Of a stretch of 64,000 bases of DNA, positions 1 to 10,499 are shown in pieces. Position numbers and translations under genes: made by a program. The DNA comes from Psychrosphaera algicola (lineage in GTDB: Bacteria > Pseudomonadota > Gammaproteobacteria > Enterobacterales > Alteromonadaceae). The notes beneath the pieces were generated by a model. The model saw only the letters and a program-made list of their open reading frames with translations. It was not told where the DNA came from and searched no databases. The stretch is from contig NZ_JAQOMS010000002.1 in NCBI RefSeq assembly GCF_028401425.1, positions 3,782,001 through 3,846,000 of the forward strand, in the 5' to 3' direction. Position 1 is the first letter of the stretch. Each line of letters opens with the position of its first letter.

Positions 1-1641
1 GACAATACATCACGGGTTGCATCTTGCAAACCTTCAGAAGTAGTTGTTTCCACTGGTGAAGATATTGTTGTATCTTCGATAAAGTCACCTAAATGTGAAT
101 CTTCATCGTCACCAATAGGCGTTTCCATTGAAATAGGCTCTTTTGCGATTTTAAGCACTTTTCTGATCTTGTCTTCAGGCATTAACATGCGCTCAGCAAG
201 TTCTTCTGGTGTAGGCTCGCGACCCATTTCCTGTAACATTTGACGTGAAATACGATTAAGCTTGTTGATCGTTTCAATCATATGTACTGGAATACGAATT
301 GTTCTTGCTTGGTCAGCAATTGAACGCGTAATCGCTTGACGTATCCACCATGTTGCATAAGTAGAGAACTTATAACCACGACGATATTCAAACTTATCTA
401 CCGCTTTCATCAAACCGATATTACCTTCTTGGATCAGATCCAAGAATTGTAAACCACGGTTTGTGTATTTTTTAGCGATGGAGATAACCAAACGTAAGTT
501 GGCTTCGACCATTTCTTTTTTCGCACGACGCGCTTTAGCTTCTCCAATGGCCATACGGCGGTTGATGTCTTTAATCGCTTCTACATTTAGTCGTGTTTCT
601 TTTTCAATTTCTTTTAACTTTTGGATGCTACGACGAATTTCAATGTCGACTTCTTTAAGTCGATTTGCAACGTCATCGCCGCCCGATTGCAATAACTCTA
701 ACCAAGACGTTTTAGTTTCGTTGCTTATGGAAGATCTTAATGAAATCTTTTTTAGGTAATTTAGCGTAACCACAAGTGTGTTTCATGATTAGACGTTCTT
801 GAACGCGAACACGGTCCATCATGTCACGCATATTTCGAACTAATTTATCAAATTGCTTTGGAATCAGTTTGAATAAGCGGAAATGTTCACCAAGAGCCGC
901 AATCTTTTCTTGAGTTTTTGGGTGAGAACGACCAAGTTCATTGATAGAGACTGTTGACTCATCATACAAACGGCGTAACTCTTCAAAATGCTCACGAGCT
1001 TCTTCAGGATCTGGGCCTGTATCAACTTCTTCTTCGTCTTCATCATCGTCATCTGAATCGCCGTCTTCATCGGCTAAATCAGTTTCAGACAATTCTGATC
1101 CAACATGAGTTGCAGCAGGTGCTACATCTTCTTCGTTTGGATCTAGGAAACCATTAATGATGTCGCTTAAACGAATTTCTTCTGCTTCATATTGGTCCCA
1201 CTGATCCAACAAGTAGCTGATAGCTTGCGGGTATTCCGCAACTGAAGATTGAACGGTATATATACCTTCTTCAATTCGTTTTGCTATGACGATTTCGCCT
1301 TCGCGAGTCAGTAATTCAACCGTACCCATTTCACGCATATACATGCGAACAGGGTCGGTAGTACGACCTATTTCTTTTTCAACAGTAGCAAGTGCTGCAG
1401 CTGCCGCTTCAACGACTTCATCATCGCTGGTTTGTTCTTGCATCAACAATTCATCGGCATCAGGTGGTGTTTCACATACCTTGATACCCATGTCGTTGAT
1501 CATCTGAATGATGTCTTCGACTTGATCAGCGTCGATCATATCCTGCGGAAGGTGATCGTTCACTTCTGCAAAGGTTAAGTAACCTTGCTCGCGACCTTTA
1601 ATAATAAGAAGTTTTAGTTGAGACTGAGGAGTTTGCTCCAT
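1..1641 (-). CDS. rpoD: RNA polymerase sigma-70 factor, partial at left edge and frameshifted
   Basis: This is the primary sigma factor, which directs RNA polymerase to housekeeping promoters. The N-terminus has the region 1.1 fold (starts MEQTPQSQLK) and region 1.2 (DPVRMYMREMGTVELLTREG), followed by an acidic non-conserved insert rich in D and E around residues 185-215. After the break come region 2 (YKFSTYATWWIRQAI) and region 3; region 4 lies beyond position 1. The frame breaks near 724-730, where the plus strand reads CTTATGG. The family motif F-x-G-N-E-T requires a Pro-Gly there, which fits an original CCTGG. It is the last gene of the rpsU-yqeY-dnaG-rpoD operon on this strand. An essential gene cannot really be broken here, so a consensus error is the likely cause. 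Confidence 0.95.
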
Positions 1642-1894
1642 ACAGATTATCTTCCACCTACTAGTTGAACATGAAATACTTGGGAAAGTGCTTATTTATT
1701 CACCGTAAAGTGATTTAAAAAGCGAACTACATATTATAACAGCTGTTTTAATTTCTGGCTATGTATTAATCGAATTGAAACAAATCAATGGCAATTAAAT
1801 CTATTTTGTGAAATATCAATCTACGATGAAGGGGGTTAAGGGTTCTTAGAAGGAGTAATACAGTGCCAAAATCAAACTTCCGTTTGGTATTGTT

Positions 1895-3647
1895 TTAGGA
1901 TTTTAAGGCGCTCATTAATGCCACATACTCAATCTGTTCTTGCTTATCGAGTTGACCAGTTTTCCCTTTAATTAATAAGGCCTCAAGGCGTTTCTCCAGA
2001 TAACTATCTTGCAATGACTTAAATGTCTCGGCAAATTCTTGAATCAAGTTCTCATTGTCAATTTGGTGCTCCCAAGAGAATAAACGGGCCAAAAATGAGT
2101 ATTCTTTTTGTGAACGAAAACGCTCTAACAAAACCGATTGTTTAATTTCAGGTTCGTCCAAAATTAACTTTTGAATAGCGATGAAGGTGGCAAAGCCTGG
2201 CATTTCTGCATTAGCTAATGCTGGAATAAATGGGACTTCTTTAGCTAGATTAGGATGTTGTAATAGCAAACCAATGGCCCGGCGCATCGGCGTTATTTGA
2301 AACTCAGTCTGTTGACGTTTAACTTCAGCGATAGGTGAGCGATTTGCCAATTTAATTTTATCGGCGTCGCGGCCGATTAAACGTGCTAACTTTGCTAATA
2401 ATGCTTCTTTATAATAATCACTAGGAACAACTTCTATTAGTGGTTTGGCTTGCGAGAGAAGGGCAGATTTTCCTGCGTCACTGGTAATGTCCAGAGCGTT
2501 TACAAAGTGCTCAAAGAAATAGTCGAGCAAAGGTTTTGCTTCACCGAGTCTAACTTCAAAGGCTTCTTTGCCTTCCTTTTGCACCATAGTATCTGGATCT
2601 TCACCGTCAGGTAAAAATGTAAACCGTAAATCGACACCGTCTTTTAAATGGGGCATGGCGTTTTCTAACGCTCGCCAAGCGGCATCACGTCCAGCTCTGT
2701 CGCCGTCATAACAACAGATTACCTGGCGCGTACTACGGAACAAGAGCTGCATATGCTCAGGTGTTGTCGCTGTACCAAGTGCTGCTACAGCGTACGATAT
2801 TCCCTGTTGAGCCAAAGATACAACGTCCATATAACCTTCGACAATAAGAACTCGTTCGAGGTTTTGATTGGCCTGTTTGGCTTGATAAAACCCATACAGT
2901 TCGTTGCCTTTATGAAATATACGTGTCTCAGGTGAATTTAAATATTTTGGGGTTCCGTCATCAATAACGCGTCCGCCAAAGCCCACCACTCGTCCACGTT
3001 TATCACGAATTGGGAACATCACTCTTTTACGGAAAAAGTCGTATGTTCTGCCTGAATCGTTCTGGTTTAAAACTTTTAGATCGAGAAGTTGTTGTTGCTG
3101 CGCTTTTGTTTTACCAATCGACTTTAAAATACTGTCCCAACTATCAGGCGCATAACCAATGCCGTAGCGTTGGCAGATTTCGCCAGATAAATTACGATTC
3201 TTTAAATAATCAATAACCGCTTTTGAATTCTGATCATGTTTGAGATTGTGTTGGAAAAACTTTGCGGCGAGTTCCATTAACTCGTAGTCCGATTGTTTTT
3301 GTTCTCTACTTACTGTTGGATATTTTTTCTGTTTTCCGGTCCCGTTATCTTCGCGGGGACGTCAATACTGTGCAGTCGAGCTAGTTCTTCAATGGCCTCG
3401 ACAAACTCAAGTTGTTCGTATTCCATTAAAAAACTGATGGCATTGCCATGAGCACCGCAACCAAAACAATGATAAAACTGTTTTTCAGGGCTTACCGAAA
3501 ATGACGGTGATTTTTCATTATGAAATGGGCAACAGGCTTGGTAGTTTTTGCCGGCTTTTTAAGCGGAACTTTAGCATCAATTAAATCAATAATATCGGTG
3601 CGAGCAACAACGTCATCAATAAAGCCTTTCGGAATACGACCAGTCAA
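1895..3647 (-). CDS. dnaG: DNA primase, two frameshifts near the N-terminus
   Basis: Primase lays down RNA primers for replication and binds DnaB through its C-terminus. The corrected protein is about 584 residues, normal for the family. In order it has a CHC2 zinc finger (CCPFH and CFGCG), the catalytic core with the TOPRIM glutamate (VEGYMDVVSLA) and the DGDRAG metal site, and a helicase-binding C-terminal domain. The chosen start is TTG at 3647 (L/M-TGRIPKGF), preceded by an AAGGGG ribosome-binding site. The frame breaks near 3556-3560 (one base short in an A run on the coding strand, within KKAGKNYQAC) and near 3355-3358 (one C short in DVPRED). Both look like homopolymer errors. It sits between yqeY and rpoD. 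Confidence 0.95.
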
Positions 3648-3743
3648 TCACTTGCCCCTTTGAGTAGTAAAAATAATTTAATTGGATGGTGATTATTGCA
3701 AATTAACAGTGGATTTAAAATGATCTATACGGCAAATAAAACA

Positions 3744-3780
3744 AAACCGCAAAATTTGCATTTTGCGGTTTATGTTGCTG
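3744..3780 (-). terminator. Terminator between yqeY and dnaG
   Basis: The inverted repeat AAACCGCAAAAT/ATTTTGCGGTTT is followed on the minus strand by TTTTGTTTTATTT, a typical intrinsic terminator. In E. coli a comparable terminator between rpsU and dnaG lowers primase expression relative to S21; the position here suggests the same role (inference). Confidence 0.75.
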
Positions 3781-3799
3781 AAGTGTTGCAGGTCAAAAA

Positions 3800-4246
3800 T
3801 TAACTGTTTAATTTCGACCGTACTAAACCACTTACCTTGCCCATATCGGCACGGCCAGTGATTTTTGGCTTCAATTCGGCCATTACTTTTCCCATGTCCT
3901 GCATGCCAGATGCCCCAGTGGCTTCGATGGCGGCAGAGAGCAAGGTTAGAACTTCTTCCTCGGTAAGCGCTTGAGGTAAGAAATCTTCTATAATGGCGAT
4001 TTCAGCTGCTTCAATATCAGCTAGCTCGGGACGGTCAGCGGCTTCATACTGCGCTTTAGAATCTTTTCGCTGTTTTACCATCTTAGTTAAGATGGCAATA
4101 ACATCTTCGTCACCAAGCTCAATTCTTTCATCTACTTCTCGTTGCTTAACCGCTGCCAAGGCCATGCGAATTGTGCCTAAACGGATTTTATCCTTAGCAC
4201 GCATAGCATCTTTTTGGGCGTCTTTAAGCTGGTCAATAAGACTCAT
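3800..4246 (-). CDS. yqeY: GatB/YqeY domain protein
   Basis: A 148-residue protein made of the YqeY fold, which is related to the tRNA-binding tail domain of GatB amidotransferase. It starts MSLIDQLKDAQKDAMRAKDK and has the family features IRMALAAVKQREVDER and GASGMQDMGKVMAELKPK, covering the normal full length. The frame is intact. It lies 29 bases downstream of rpsU and upstream of dnaG, a common arrangement in Alteromonadales and Vibrionales. Its biochemical function is not established; a role connected with tRNA is inferred from the fold. Confidence 0.92.
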   Translation of the reverse strand: MSLIDQLKDAQKDAMRAKDKIRLGTIRMALAAVKQREVDERIELGDEDVIAILTKMVKQRKDSKAQYEAADRPELADIEAAEIAIIEDFLPQALTEEEVLTLLSAAIEATGASGMQDMGKVMAELKPKITGRADMGKVSGLVRSKLNS

Positions 4247-4275
4247 AGGTACTTCCTGACTCGAGAGTTAGTAGA

Positions 4276-4491
4276 TTAATAAAGTTTGATGCGACGTGCG
4301 TTTTCGCGAGAAACTTTTTTCAAGTGGCGCTTAACAGCAGCAGCTTTCTTACGCTTACGAGCCCAAGTTGGCTTTTCGAAGTGTTCACGACGACGTACTT
4401 CTGAAAGGATCCCTGCTTTTTCACATGAACGTTTAAAACGACGTAGTGCAACGTCAAACGGTTCGTTCTCTTTAACTTTAATTACTGGCAT
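4276..4491 (-). CDS. rpsU: 30S ribosomal protein S21
   Basis: A 71-residue basic protein of the small ribosomal subunit that supports initiation on natural mRNAs. The whole sequence matches the S21 family: MPVIKVKENEPFDVALRRFK, then a lysine/arginine-rich tail ending in SRENARRIKLY. The frame is intact and the length is exactly typical. It is the first gene of the macromolecular-synthesis operon on the minus strand and is divergent from tsaD. Confidence 0.98.
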   Translation of the reverse strand: MPVIKVKENEPFDVALRRFKRSCEKAGILSEVRRREHFEKPTWARKRKKAAAVKRHLKKVSRENARRIKLY

Positions 4492-4495
4492 TTAA

Positions 4496-4866
4496 AAATC
4501 GACCTCAGTATTCTGTATTTTATGGTTAAACTTTAACCAAGACTAATAAAAATGGTGCGGCATTTTAAATCCAAGCCCCGTCTTTTGTAAAGTACTTTTT
4601 TAAATTTAAACAGGTTTTCAGGGATTATTTAACAAGACGTAATGTCTAAGAGGTTATTACTGAAATAAACTGCTCGGGGATTCAATTGAATCTCTTTGTT
4701 TCGAGGGGTAGAATGCGCGCCTTTCGCTAAGAGTAACATAGTTGCTACGGGGCGAAAACAGTCTAATTTGCACGATGGTTGGAATCGTTAGTCAAACCAG
4801 CCGGTAAACCCTGTGTATATTGATATTATCGTTATGAAAAACAAGCGAGTTTAAGGTGAATTTAAC
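4496..4866. other. Divergent promoter region between rpsU and tsaD
   Basis: A 371-base AT-rich stretch with no convincing gene. It must carry promoters for both rpsU (minus) and tsaD (plus). Two perfect palindromes stand out: GGTTAAACTTTAACC at 4524-4538, close to the rpsU start, and GATTCAATTGAATC at 4679-4692. I could not assign either to a known regulator. Confidence 0.6.
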
Positions 4867-5925
4867 ATGTTAATTTTAGGTATAGAATCTTCCTGTGACG
4901 AAACAGGCATTGCGTTATACGACACCGAAAAAGGGCTTGTTGGACATAAACTTTATAGTCAAATTGCGGTTCATGCCGATTATGGCGGTGTTGTCCCTGA
5001 ACTTGCATCGAGAGATCATGTGCGTAAAACAATACCTCTTATCAGTGAATTGTTGACGGAATGTGATCTGACAAAACAGGATATAGAAGGAATCGCGTTT
5101 ACGGCTGGGCCTGGACTTGTTGGGGCTTTAATGGTTGGAGCCTGTATTGGCCGCTCAATGGCTTATGGCTTAGGGATCCCAGCGGTAGAGGTTCATCATA
5201 TGGAAGGGCATTTACTTGCGCCGATGTTGGAAGATGAGCGCCCGGAGTTTCCATTTATCGCGTTATTAGTTTCCGGCGGCCACACGCAACTTGTAGAAGT
5301 GCAAGGTATTGGCCAATACAAAATTTTAGGTGAGTCTATTGACGACGCAGCAGGTGAAGCGTTTGATAAAACCGCAAAACTACTTGGGTTAGATTATCCT
5401 GATGGACCTATGTTGGCAAAATTAGCCGAACACGGAACTCCGGGGGTATTTAAGTTTCCTCGACCAATGACAGACCGCCCAGGATTAGACTTTAGCTTCA
5501 GTGGCTTAAAAACAGCAGCGGCAGTTGCGATTCGTGGTGCAGGGATTCATTTGTCTGGAAGTAAATCAGACGCAACTGAATTACCAGAGAATATTGACCA
5601 ACTTAAAGCTGATATCGCCCATGCGTTTCAGCAAGCTGTCGTTGATACTATTGCAATTAAGTGCCGACGTGCGGTAGAGCAAACTGGAATTAAAACTTTA
5701 GTTATCGCCGGTGGTGTCAGCGCAAATACAGAACTAAGAGAGAAACTAGCTCAATTGATGGCTAAGCAGCGCGGTAATGTGTTTTATCCTAGACACGAAT
5801 TCTGTACCGACAATGGAGCGATGATCGCATTTGCAGGCGCTCAACGTATTTTGAGTCAAGGGGATCAAAACTTAAAAGTAAAAGCGAAACCACGCTGGTC
5901 AATTGAAGAATTACCTAAACTTTAA
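4867..5925 (+). CDS. tsaD: tRNA N6-threonylcarbamoyladenosine transferase TsaD
   Basis: TsaD, with TsaB and TsaE, transfers threonylcarbamoyl to A37 of ANN-decoding tRNAs. The 352-residue intact protein starts MLILGIESSCDETGIALYD, the ASKHA nucleotide-binding phosphate-1 motif. It has the metal-binding histidines in HHMEGHLLAP (around residues 110-115), SGGHTQLV, and the C-terminal GGVSANTELR and CTDNGAMIAFAG motifs. It is divergent from rpsU, the standard arrangement in gammaproteobacteria. The start ATG follows AAGGTGAATTTAAC. Confidence 0.97.
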   Translation: MLILGIESSCDETGIALYDTEKGLVGHKLYSQIAVHADYGGVVPELASRDHVRKTIPLISELLTECDLTKQDIEGIAFTAGPGLVGALMVGACIGRSMAYGLGIPAVEVHHMEGHLLAPMLEDERPEFPFIALLVSGGHTQLVEVQGIGQYKILGESIDDAAGEAFDKTAKLLGLDYPDGPMLAKLAEHGTPGVFKFPRPMTDRPGLDFSFSGLKTAAAVAIRGAGIHLSGSKSDATELPENIDQLKADIAHAFQQAVVDTIAIKCRRAVEQTGIKTLVIAGGVSANTELREKLAQLMAKQRGNVFYPRHEFCTDNGAMIAFAGAQRILSQGDQNLKVKAKPRWSIEELPKL

Positions 5926-5943
5926 TGTAAGTTTACAATAACT

Positions 5944-6532
5944 TTATACTCTTAAATTCGACTTAGGTTCGCTGCCATTGGCTAGGCGAATGATATTAGG
6001 GATATGTCGAGCAATAATAAGTAACGCTAACATGGTTACTGCGATTGTATATTTAGGCGAGGTTAGGTAAGTCACCAGTGGTGAAATCCCGACAGATACT
6101 ATAGCGGATAAAGATGAATATCCGGTTAAACGGAATACGATCATCCAAGTTCCTAATAGAGTAAACGCAAGAGTCGAACCGACGGGCAGTAAGCAACCTA
6201 ACGCGGTTGCGACCGCTTTGCCGCCTTGAAACCGGAAGAAAATCGGAAACATATGTCCGAGGCAGCAGGCCAATGCAATTGCGCCAATTTCTAAAGTCGA
6301 AAATCCTAGGTAATAACTCCCCAGCTAGGGATTATTCCTTTTAGAACATCGAACAATAAAGCCTGGATAGCCGCGGTTTTACCCGCAATACGGTAGACAT
6401 TTGTTGCGCTAGGGTTAAAAGATCCTTTAGAGCGAGGGTCAGGTAATCGCCACAATTTACAGTAGATGATCGCTGAATTGACTGAACCTAGTAGATAGGT
6501 TGCAATTAATGTAAGAAAAATTCAGCGGACAT
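5944..6532 (-). CDS. plsY: Glycerol-3-phosphate acyltransferase PlsY, frameshifted
   Basis: PlsY is an inner-membrane enzyme that acylates glycerol-3-phosphate using acyl-phosphate, the first step of phospholipid synthesis. The corrected protein is about 196 residues with several membrane segments. Visible motifs are GSxNSA after the first helix (YLLGSVNSA), the RSKGSFNPSATNVYR loop, GHMFPIFFRFQGGKAVAT and a C-terminal RHxxNI motif (RHIPNIIRLANG). The frame breaks near 6508-6515 (one base short) and near 6325-6330, beside a CCTAGCTGGGG stretch on the coding strand. It lies between tsaD and folB, convergent with tsaD and divergent from folB. Confidence 0.88.
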
Positions 6533-6753
6533 GAGTTCCTCATTGTTAGTATTTCAGCTATTATTCGCGCTTTCAATTTTCGCGTCGCGTAAACTAAGAG
6601 CGAAACGTTAATTTGGTAAGCAGATATTTATCATTGAGAGAGACGAATTACTATACAAATTTGTATTTCGTTATGGTATCCGACCTCTTGGCGATACACA
6701 AATACAGCTCAGTTATACTATGTTGAATTGAATTATATAGGACCAAAAATTAC

Positions 6754-7110
6754 ATGGCGCAAGATATTGTTTTTATTGAAGCTCTCAAAGTTGATACTGT
6801 TATTGGTGTTTACGAATGGGAAAAAACGATCCAACAGACATTGCAATTTGACGTTGAAATGTACACTGATATTAGTCAAGCGGCACAAATAGATGACCTA
6901 TCTAAAACAGTTGACTACGCCATTGTTGCAGAAGATATAGTGAATCTTGTTAAACAAAATCAAGCGGAGCTTATTGAAACCGTTGCTGAAAAGGTCGCAA
7001 GCCACATTTTAACGTCGTTTCCTGTTGAACGTTGTCGAATTAAATTACGTAAATTGGGTGCTGTAGCAAGTACGGCATCTGTTGGTGTGTTTATTGAGCG
7101 CACAAAATAA
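6754..7110 (+). CDS. folB: Dihydroneopterin aldolase
   Basis: FolB cleaves 7,8-dihydroneopterin to 6-hydroxymethyl-dihydropterin and glycolaldehyde in folate synthesis. The 118-residue protein is full length and intact. It starts MAQDIVFIEALKVDTVIGVY, has the EWEKTIQQ segment and a conserved glutamate in the ETVAEKVASHIL helix, and ends in the RCRIKLRKLGAV strand. It is followed 25 bases later by uppP in the same direction, a pairing common in gammaproteobacteria. Confidence 0.94.
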   Translation: MAQDIVFIEALKVDTVIGVYEWEKTIQQTLQFDVEMYTDISQAAQIDDLSKTVDYAIVAEDIVNLVKQNQAELIETVAEKVASHILTSFPVERCRIKLRKLGAVASTASVGVFIERTK

Positions 7111-7135
7111 AAGTTAACGCATTAAGGGAAATCTA

Positions 7136-7930
7136 ATGGGGATCATAGAAGTCATTGTTTTGGCGATACTGCAGGGGTTAACCGAATTTTTGCCAATTTC
7201 GAGTTCAGCGCATTTAATTTTGCCGTCACAGATTTTAGGTTGGCAAGATCAAGGTTTGGCATTTGATGTTGCTGTTCACGCGGGCAGTTTGCTCGCCGTT
7301 GTTTTATATTTTCGGGAAGAAGTCGGCCGCATGGCGGTAAGTTGGGTTCAGTCATTTAGTGGCAAACAGGATAAAGACAGTAAATTGTCGTGGTTGATTA
7401 TCCTAGGGACTATACCTGCCGGACTAGCAGGCTTTATTTTTAAAGACTTCATTGAAGAAAACTTAAGAAATACAACCGTTATTGCGGCGACAACAATTGT
7501 CTTTGGTCTCTTGCTATGGTGGGCTGACAGACAAGCAAGCCAACTTAAAGACGAATATCAAGTATCGGTAAAAAATGTTGTCATTATTGGTTTAGCCCAA
7601 GTACTAGCATTAATTCCGGGGACGTCGCGCAGCGGCATTACTATTACTGCTGGGTTAATGGTGGGGCTAACTCGAAAAGCGGCCGCGCGATTTTCTTTTC
7701 TATTATCTATCCCGCTAATTGCCGCGGCCGGTGGTTATCAAGCAATAAAATTGAGTCAAGAAATTGTACCGGTTGATTGGGCCGCAATTGGTTGGGGCAC
7801 CTTGCTGTCTTTTATCAGTGCCTATGCGTGTATTCACTACTTCCTAATCTTAGTAGAAAAGGTCGGTATGTTACCGTTTGTAATCTATCGATTAATCTTA
7901 GGTTTAGTATTGATCTTCTTTTTTATCTAG
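7136..7930 (+). CDS. uppP: Undecaprenyl-diphosphate phosphatase
   Basis: This integral membrane enzyme (BacA family) recycles the undecaprenyl carrier for peptidoglycan and other envelope polymers by removing one phosphate. The intact 264-residue protein has the two signature motifs: GLTEFLPISSSAHLIL (residues 15-30) and PGTSRSGITITAGLMVG (around 160-176), with about seven or eight hydrophobic helices. It genuinely ends at a TAG codon, useful evidence that TAG is a normal stop in this genome. Confidence 0.96.
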   Translation: MGIIEVIVLAILQGLTEFLPISSSAHLILPSQILGWQDQGLAFDVAVHAGSLLAVVLYFREEVGRMAVSWVQSFSGKQDKDSKLSWLIILGTIPAGLAGFIFKDFIEENLRNTTVIAATTIVFGLLLWWADRQASQLKDEYQVSVKNVVIIGLAQVLALIPGTSRSGITITAGLMVGLTRKAAARFSFLLSIPLIAAAGGYQAIKLSQEIVPVDWAAIGWGTLLSFISAYACIHYFLILVEKVGMLPFVIYRLILGLVLIFFFI

Positions 7931-7962
7931 TTAATAGCCGCTAAAACAGGTTGAATTGATGT

Positions 7963-7992
7963 AATAATGGGGCTTAAGGCCCCATTATTTGT
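7963..7992 (+). terminator. Intrinsic terminator after uppP
   Basis: The stem AATAATGGGGC / GGCCCCATTATT with a TTAA loop is followed by TTTG. It closes the folB-uppP unit. Confidence 0.7.
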
Positions 7993-8197
7993 TTAAGGCG
8001 CGTAATGAGGTGACTATCTTTGTTTAGCCAAATAAACCACTGGTTGATTATTGTACAATCAATGTGTTGTTAAATTTACTGTCATTATTTAATTACGCTT
8101 TTCCTGTCACATATGCCCTAGAATCTAGACTTTTTGTTATTATTTTTTTACTTTTGGGCGAGAAACGTCTTATGTACTCCAAAAGGAAGAATAATAA

Positions 8198-10335
8198 ATG
8201 AATAAAATGTCGAAGCTAACTGCAGCTTTGTTTGTTTCCAGTTTGGCCATAGCAGGCTGTGCGAGTGATTTAATGAAAGAAAAACAAATCAAGCTTGTTT
8301 ATTCAGTTACCCAAAAAGGTGATGTGGTTGAAAATTATTTTGGTATTGACGTAGCAGATCCATATCGTTGGTTAGAAGATGACATGAGTAGCGAAACCGC
8401 AGCGTGGGTTGTAGCTCAAAATGAAGTGACAAACAGTTACTTAAGTCACATACCTTACCGCGAAAAAATTGAAAAACGCCTTACTGATTTAATGGATTAC
8501 GAAAAAGTAGGCATGCCATTTATTGAAGGTGATTACACTTATTTTTACAAAAATGACGGATTGCAAAATCAATCGGTTTTATATCGTCAAAAAGGCAATG
8601 CCGAGCCGGAAGTGTTTTTAGATCCCAATACCTTTAGTGAAAATGGGACAGTTTCTCTTGCTAGCATAGAGTTCACTAAAGACGGTTCAAAAGCGGTTTA
8701 CCTTATCTCTGAAGGTGGCAGTGACTGGCGTAAAGCGATAGTTATCGATACTGAAACTAAACAACAGTTAGAGCCTGAGCTCATTGACATTAAATTCAGC
8801 GGCATTTCTTGGTTTGGCGACAAAGGTTTTTACTATTCAAGTTATGACAAGCCAAAAGGCAGTGAACTGTCGGCAAAAACAGATCAACATAAAGTTTATT
8901 TCCATAAGTTAGGAACCCCGCAGAAACAGGATCAATTGGTTTTCGGTGGAACTCCAGAAGAAAAACATCGATATGTTTTTGGTGGCGTCAGCGATGATCT
9001 TAACTATTTGATCATTCAAGCAGCGGTATCCACATCGGGCAATAAAATCTTTATCAAAAAAATGGGTGTTAAAAACGCACCACTTGTTGCGATTGTTGAT
9101 AACACAGACTCAGATACTAACTTTTTAGAAAGCAAGGGTGACGATATATATTTGGTCACCAACCTTAACGCACCTAATAAACGAGTTGTAAAAGTTAATG
9201 TCGATAATCCAGCTCCGGCAAATTGGGTTGATGTTATTCCTGAAACTGATCATGTACTCAGCGTGTCTACTGGTGGCGGTTATATATTTGCTTCCTATAT
9301 TAAAGATGCCGTCTCTATGATCCAACAGTACGATTTTAGCGGTAAGAAGATCAGAGATATCGCGCTACCAGAAGTTGGCAGTGCAAATGGGTTTTATGGC
9401 AAAGATGATCAAACCGAACTTTATTATTCATTCAGCAACTACAAAACACCGACAACCATATTTAAATTAAATGTTGATACAGGTAAGTCGATTGTTCATG
9501 CAAAATCTAAAGTGAATTTTGACAGCGACAAATTTGAATCTAAACAAGTTTTTTATAAGTCGAAAGACGGAACAAAGGTTCCGATGATTATTACTTATAA
9601 AAAGGCTTAGCGTTAAACGGCGATAATCCAACTATTTTGTATGGTTACGGTGGTTTTAACGTAAGTTTATTACCAAGCTTTAGTTCAACTCGCGCCGCAT
9701 GGATGGAGCTTGGCGGTGTTTATGCCGTTGCTAATTTACGTGGCGGTGGCGAGTACGGTAAAAAATGGCATAACGCAGGCATTAAATTAAATAAGCAAAA
9801 TGTGTTTGACGACTTTATCGCAGCGGCGGAATATTTGTCTGCTGAGAAATATACCTCTGCAGAAAAGCTTGCTGTGATGGGGGGATCTAATGGTGGTTTG
9901 TTAGTGGGTGCTGTTATGACACAACGTCCAGACATCATGAAAGTCGCTTTACCAGCCGTCGGAGTTTTGGATATGTTGCGTTACCATACGTTTACTGCTG
10001 GGGCTGGTTGGGCATATGACTACGGCACAGCGGAAGATAATAAAGAAATGTTTGAGTATTTACTAGGCTACTCGCCAGTCCATAATGTTAAACCTGGGCT
10101 GGATTATCCTGCAACTTTAGTAACTACAGGCGATCATGATGACCGCGTAGTCCCAGCTCATTCGTTTAAGTTTGCTGCTCATTTACAGGCAAAACACACA
10201 GGCACTAATCCGACATTGATCCGCATAGAAACAGATGCGGGCCATGGCGCGGGTACGCCAACGAGTAAAATTATTGAGCAATACGCTGACATATTTGGCT
10301 TTACGTTATATAACATGGGCATAAAATCCATTTAA
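8198..10335 (+). CDS. Prolyl oligopeptidase (S9A) lipoprotein, frameshifted
   Basis: A serine peptidase that cuts proline-containing oligopeptides. The corrected product is about 711 residues, typical for S9A. It has a lipoprotein signal (ALFVSSLAIAGC, Cys near residue 21), the propeller entry motif DPYRWLEDD, and a C-terminal hydrolase domain with nucleophile serine in MGGSNGGLL, aspartate in GDHDDRVVPAHS and histidine in DAGHGAGTP. The frame breaks at 9599-9603, where an A run is one base short (YKKGLALNGDNP is restored by one A). The lipobox suggests an envelope location. It ends convergent with cca. Confidence 0.93.
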
Positions 10336-10419
10336 TAGGTTTGCCAAACTGCAAGTGCATCAGAAGCATGCGCTTGCAATACGTTTAGGTATAAAACCGA
10401 TTATTATGTCGAGCCATTA

Positions 10420-10462
10420 AAAAGCCCAAACTGCAAAATTAGCGGTTTGGGCTTTTTTGTTT
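10420..10462. terminator. Bidirectional terminator between prolyl oligopeptidase and cca
   Basis: The inverted repeat AAAGCCCAAACTGC / GCGGTTTGGGCTTT has T runs on both strands (TTTTTTGTTTTTT on the plus side), as expected between convergent genes. Confidence 0.8.
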
Positions 10463-10499
10463 TTTATCATCACACCATTTTTTATGACAATATGTGAGT

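Noticed and set aside
463..759. Long frame on the plus strand opposite rpoD
   Set aside because: It is antisense to the strongly conserved sigma region 2 and has no family resemblance; similar shadows occur opposite most genes.
7152..7355. 67-codon frame opposite uppP
   Set aside because: Antisense to the conserved first motif of uppP, no ribosome-binding site, no recognisable protein.
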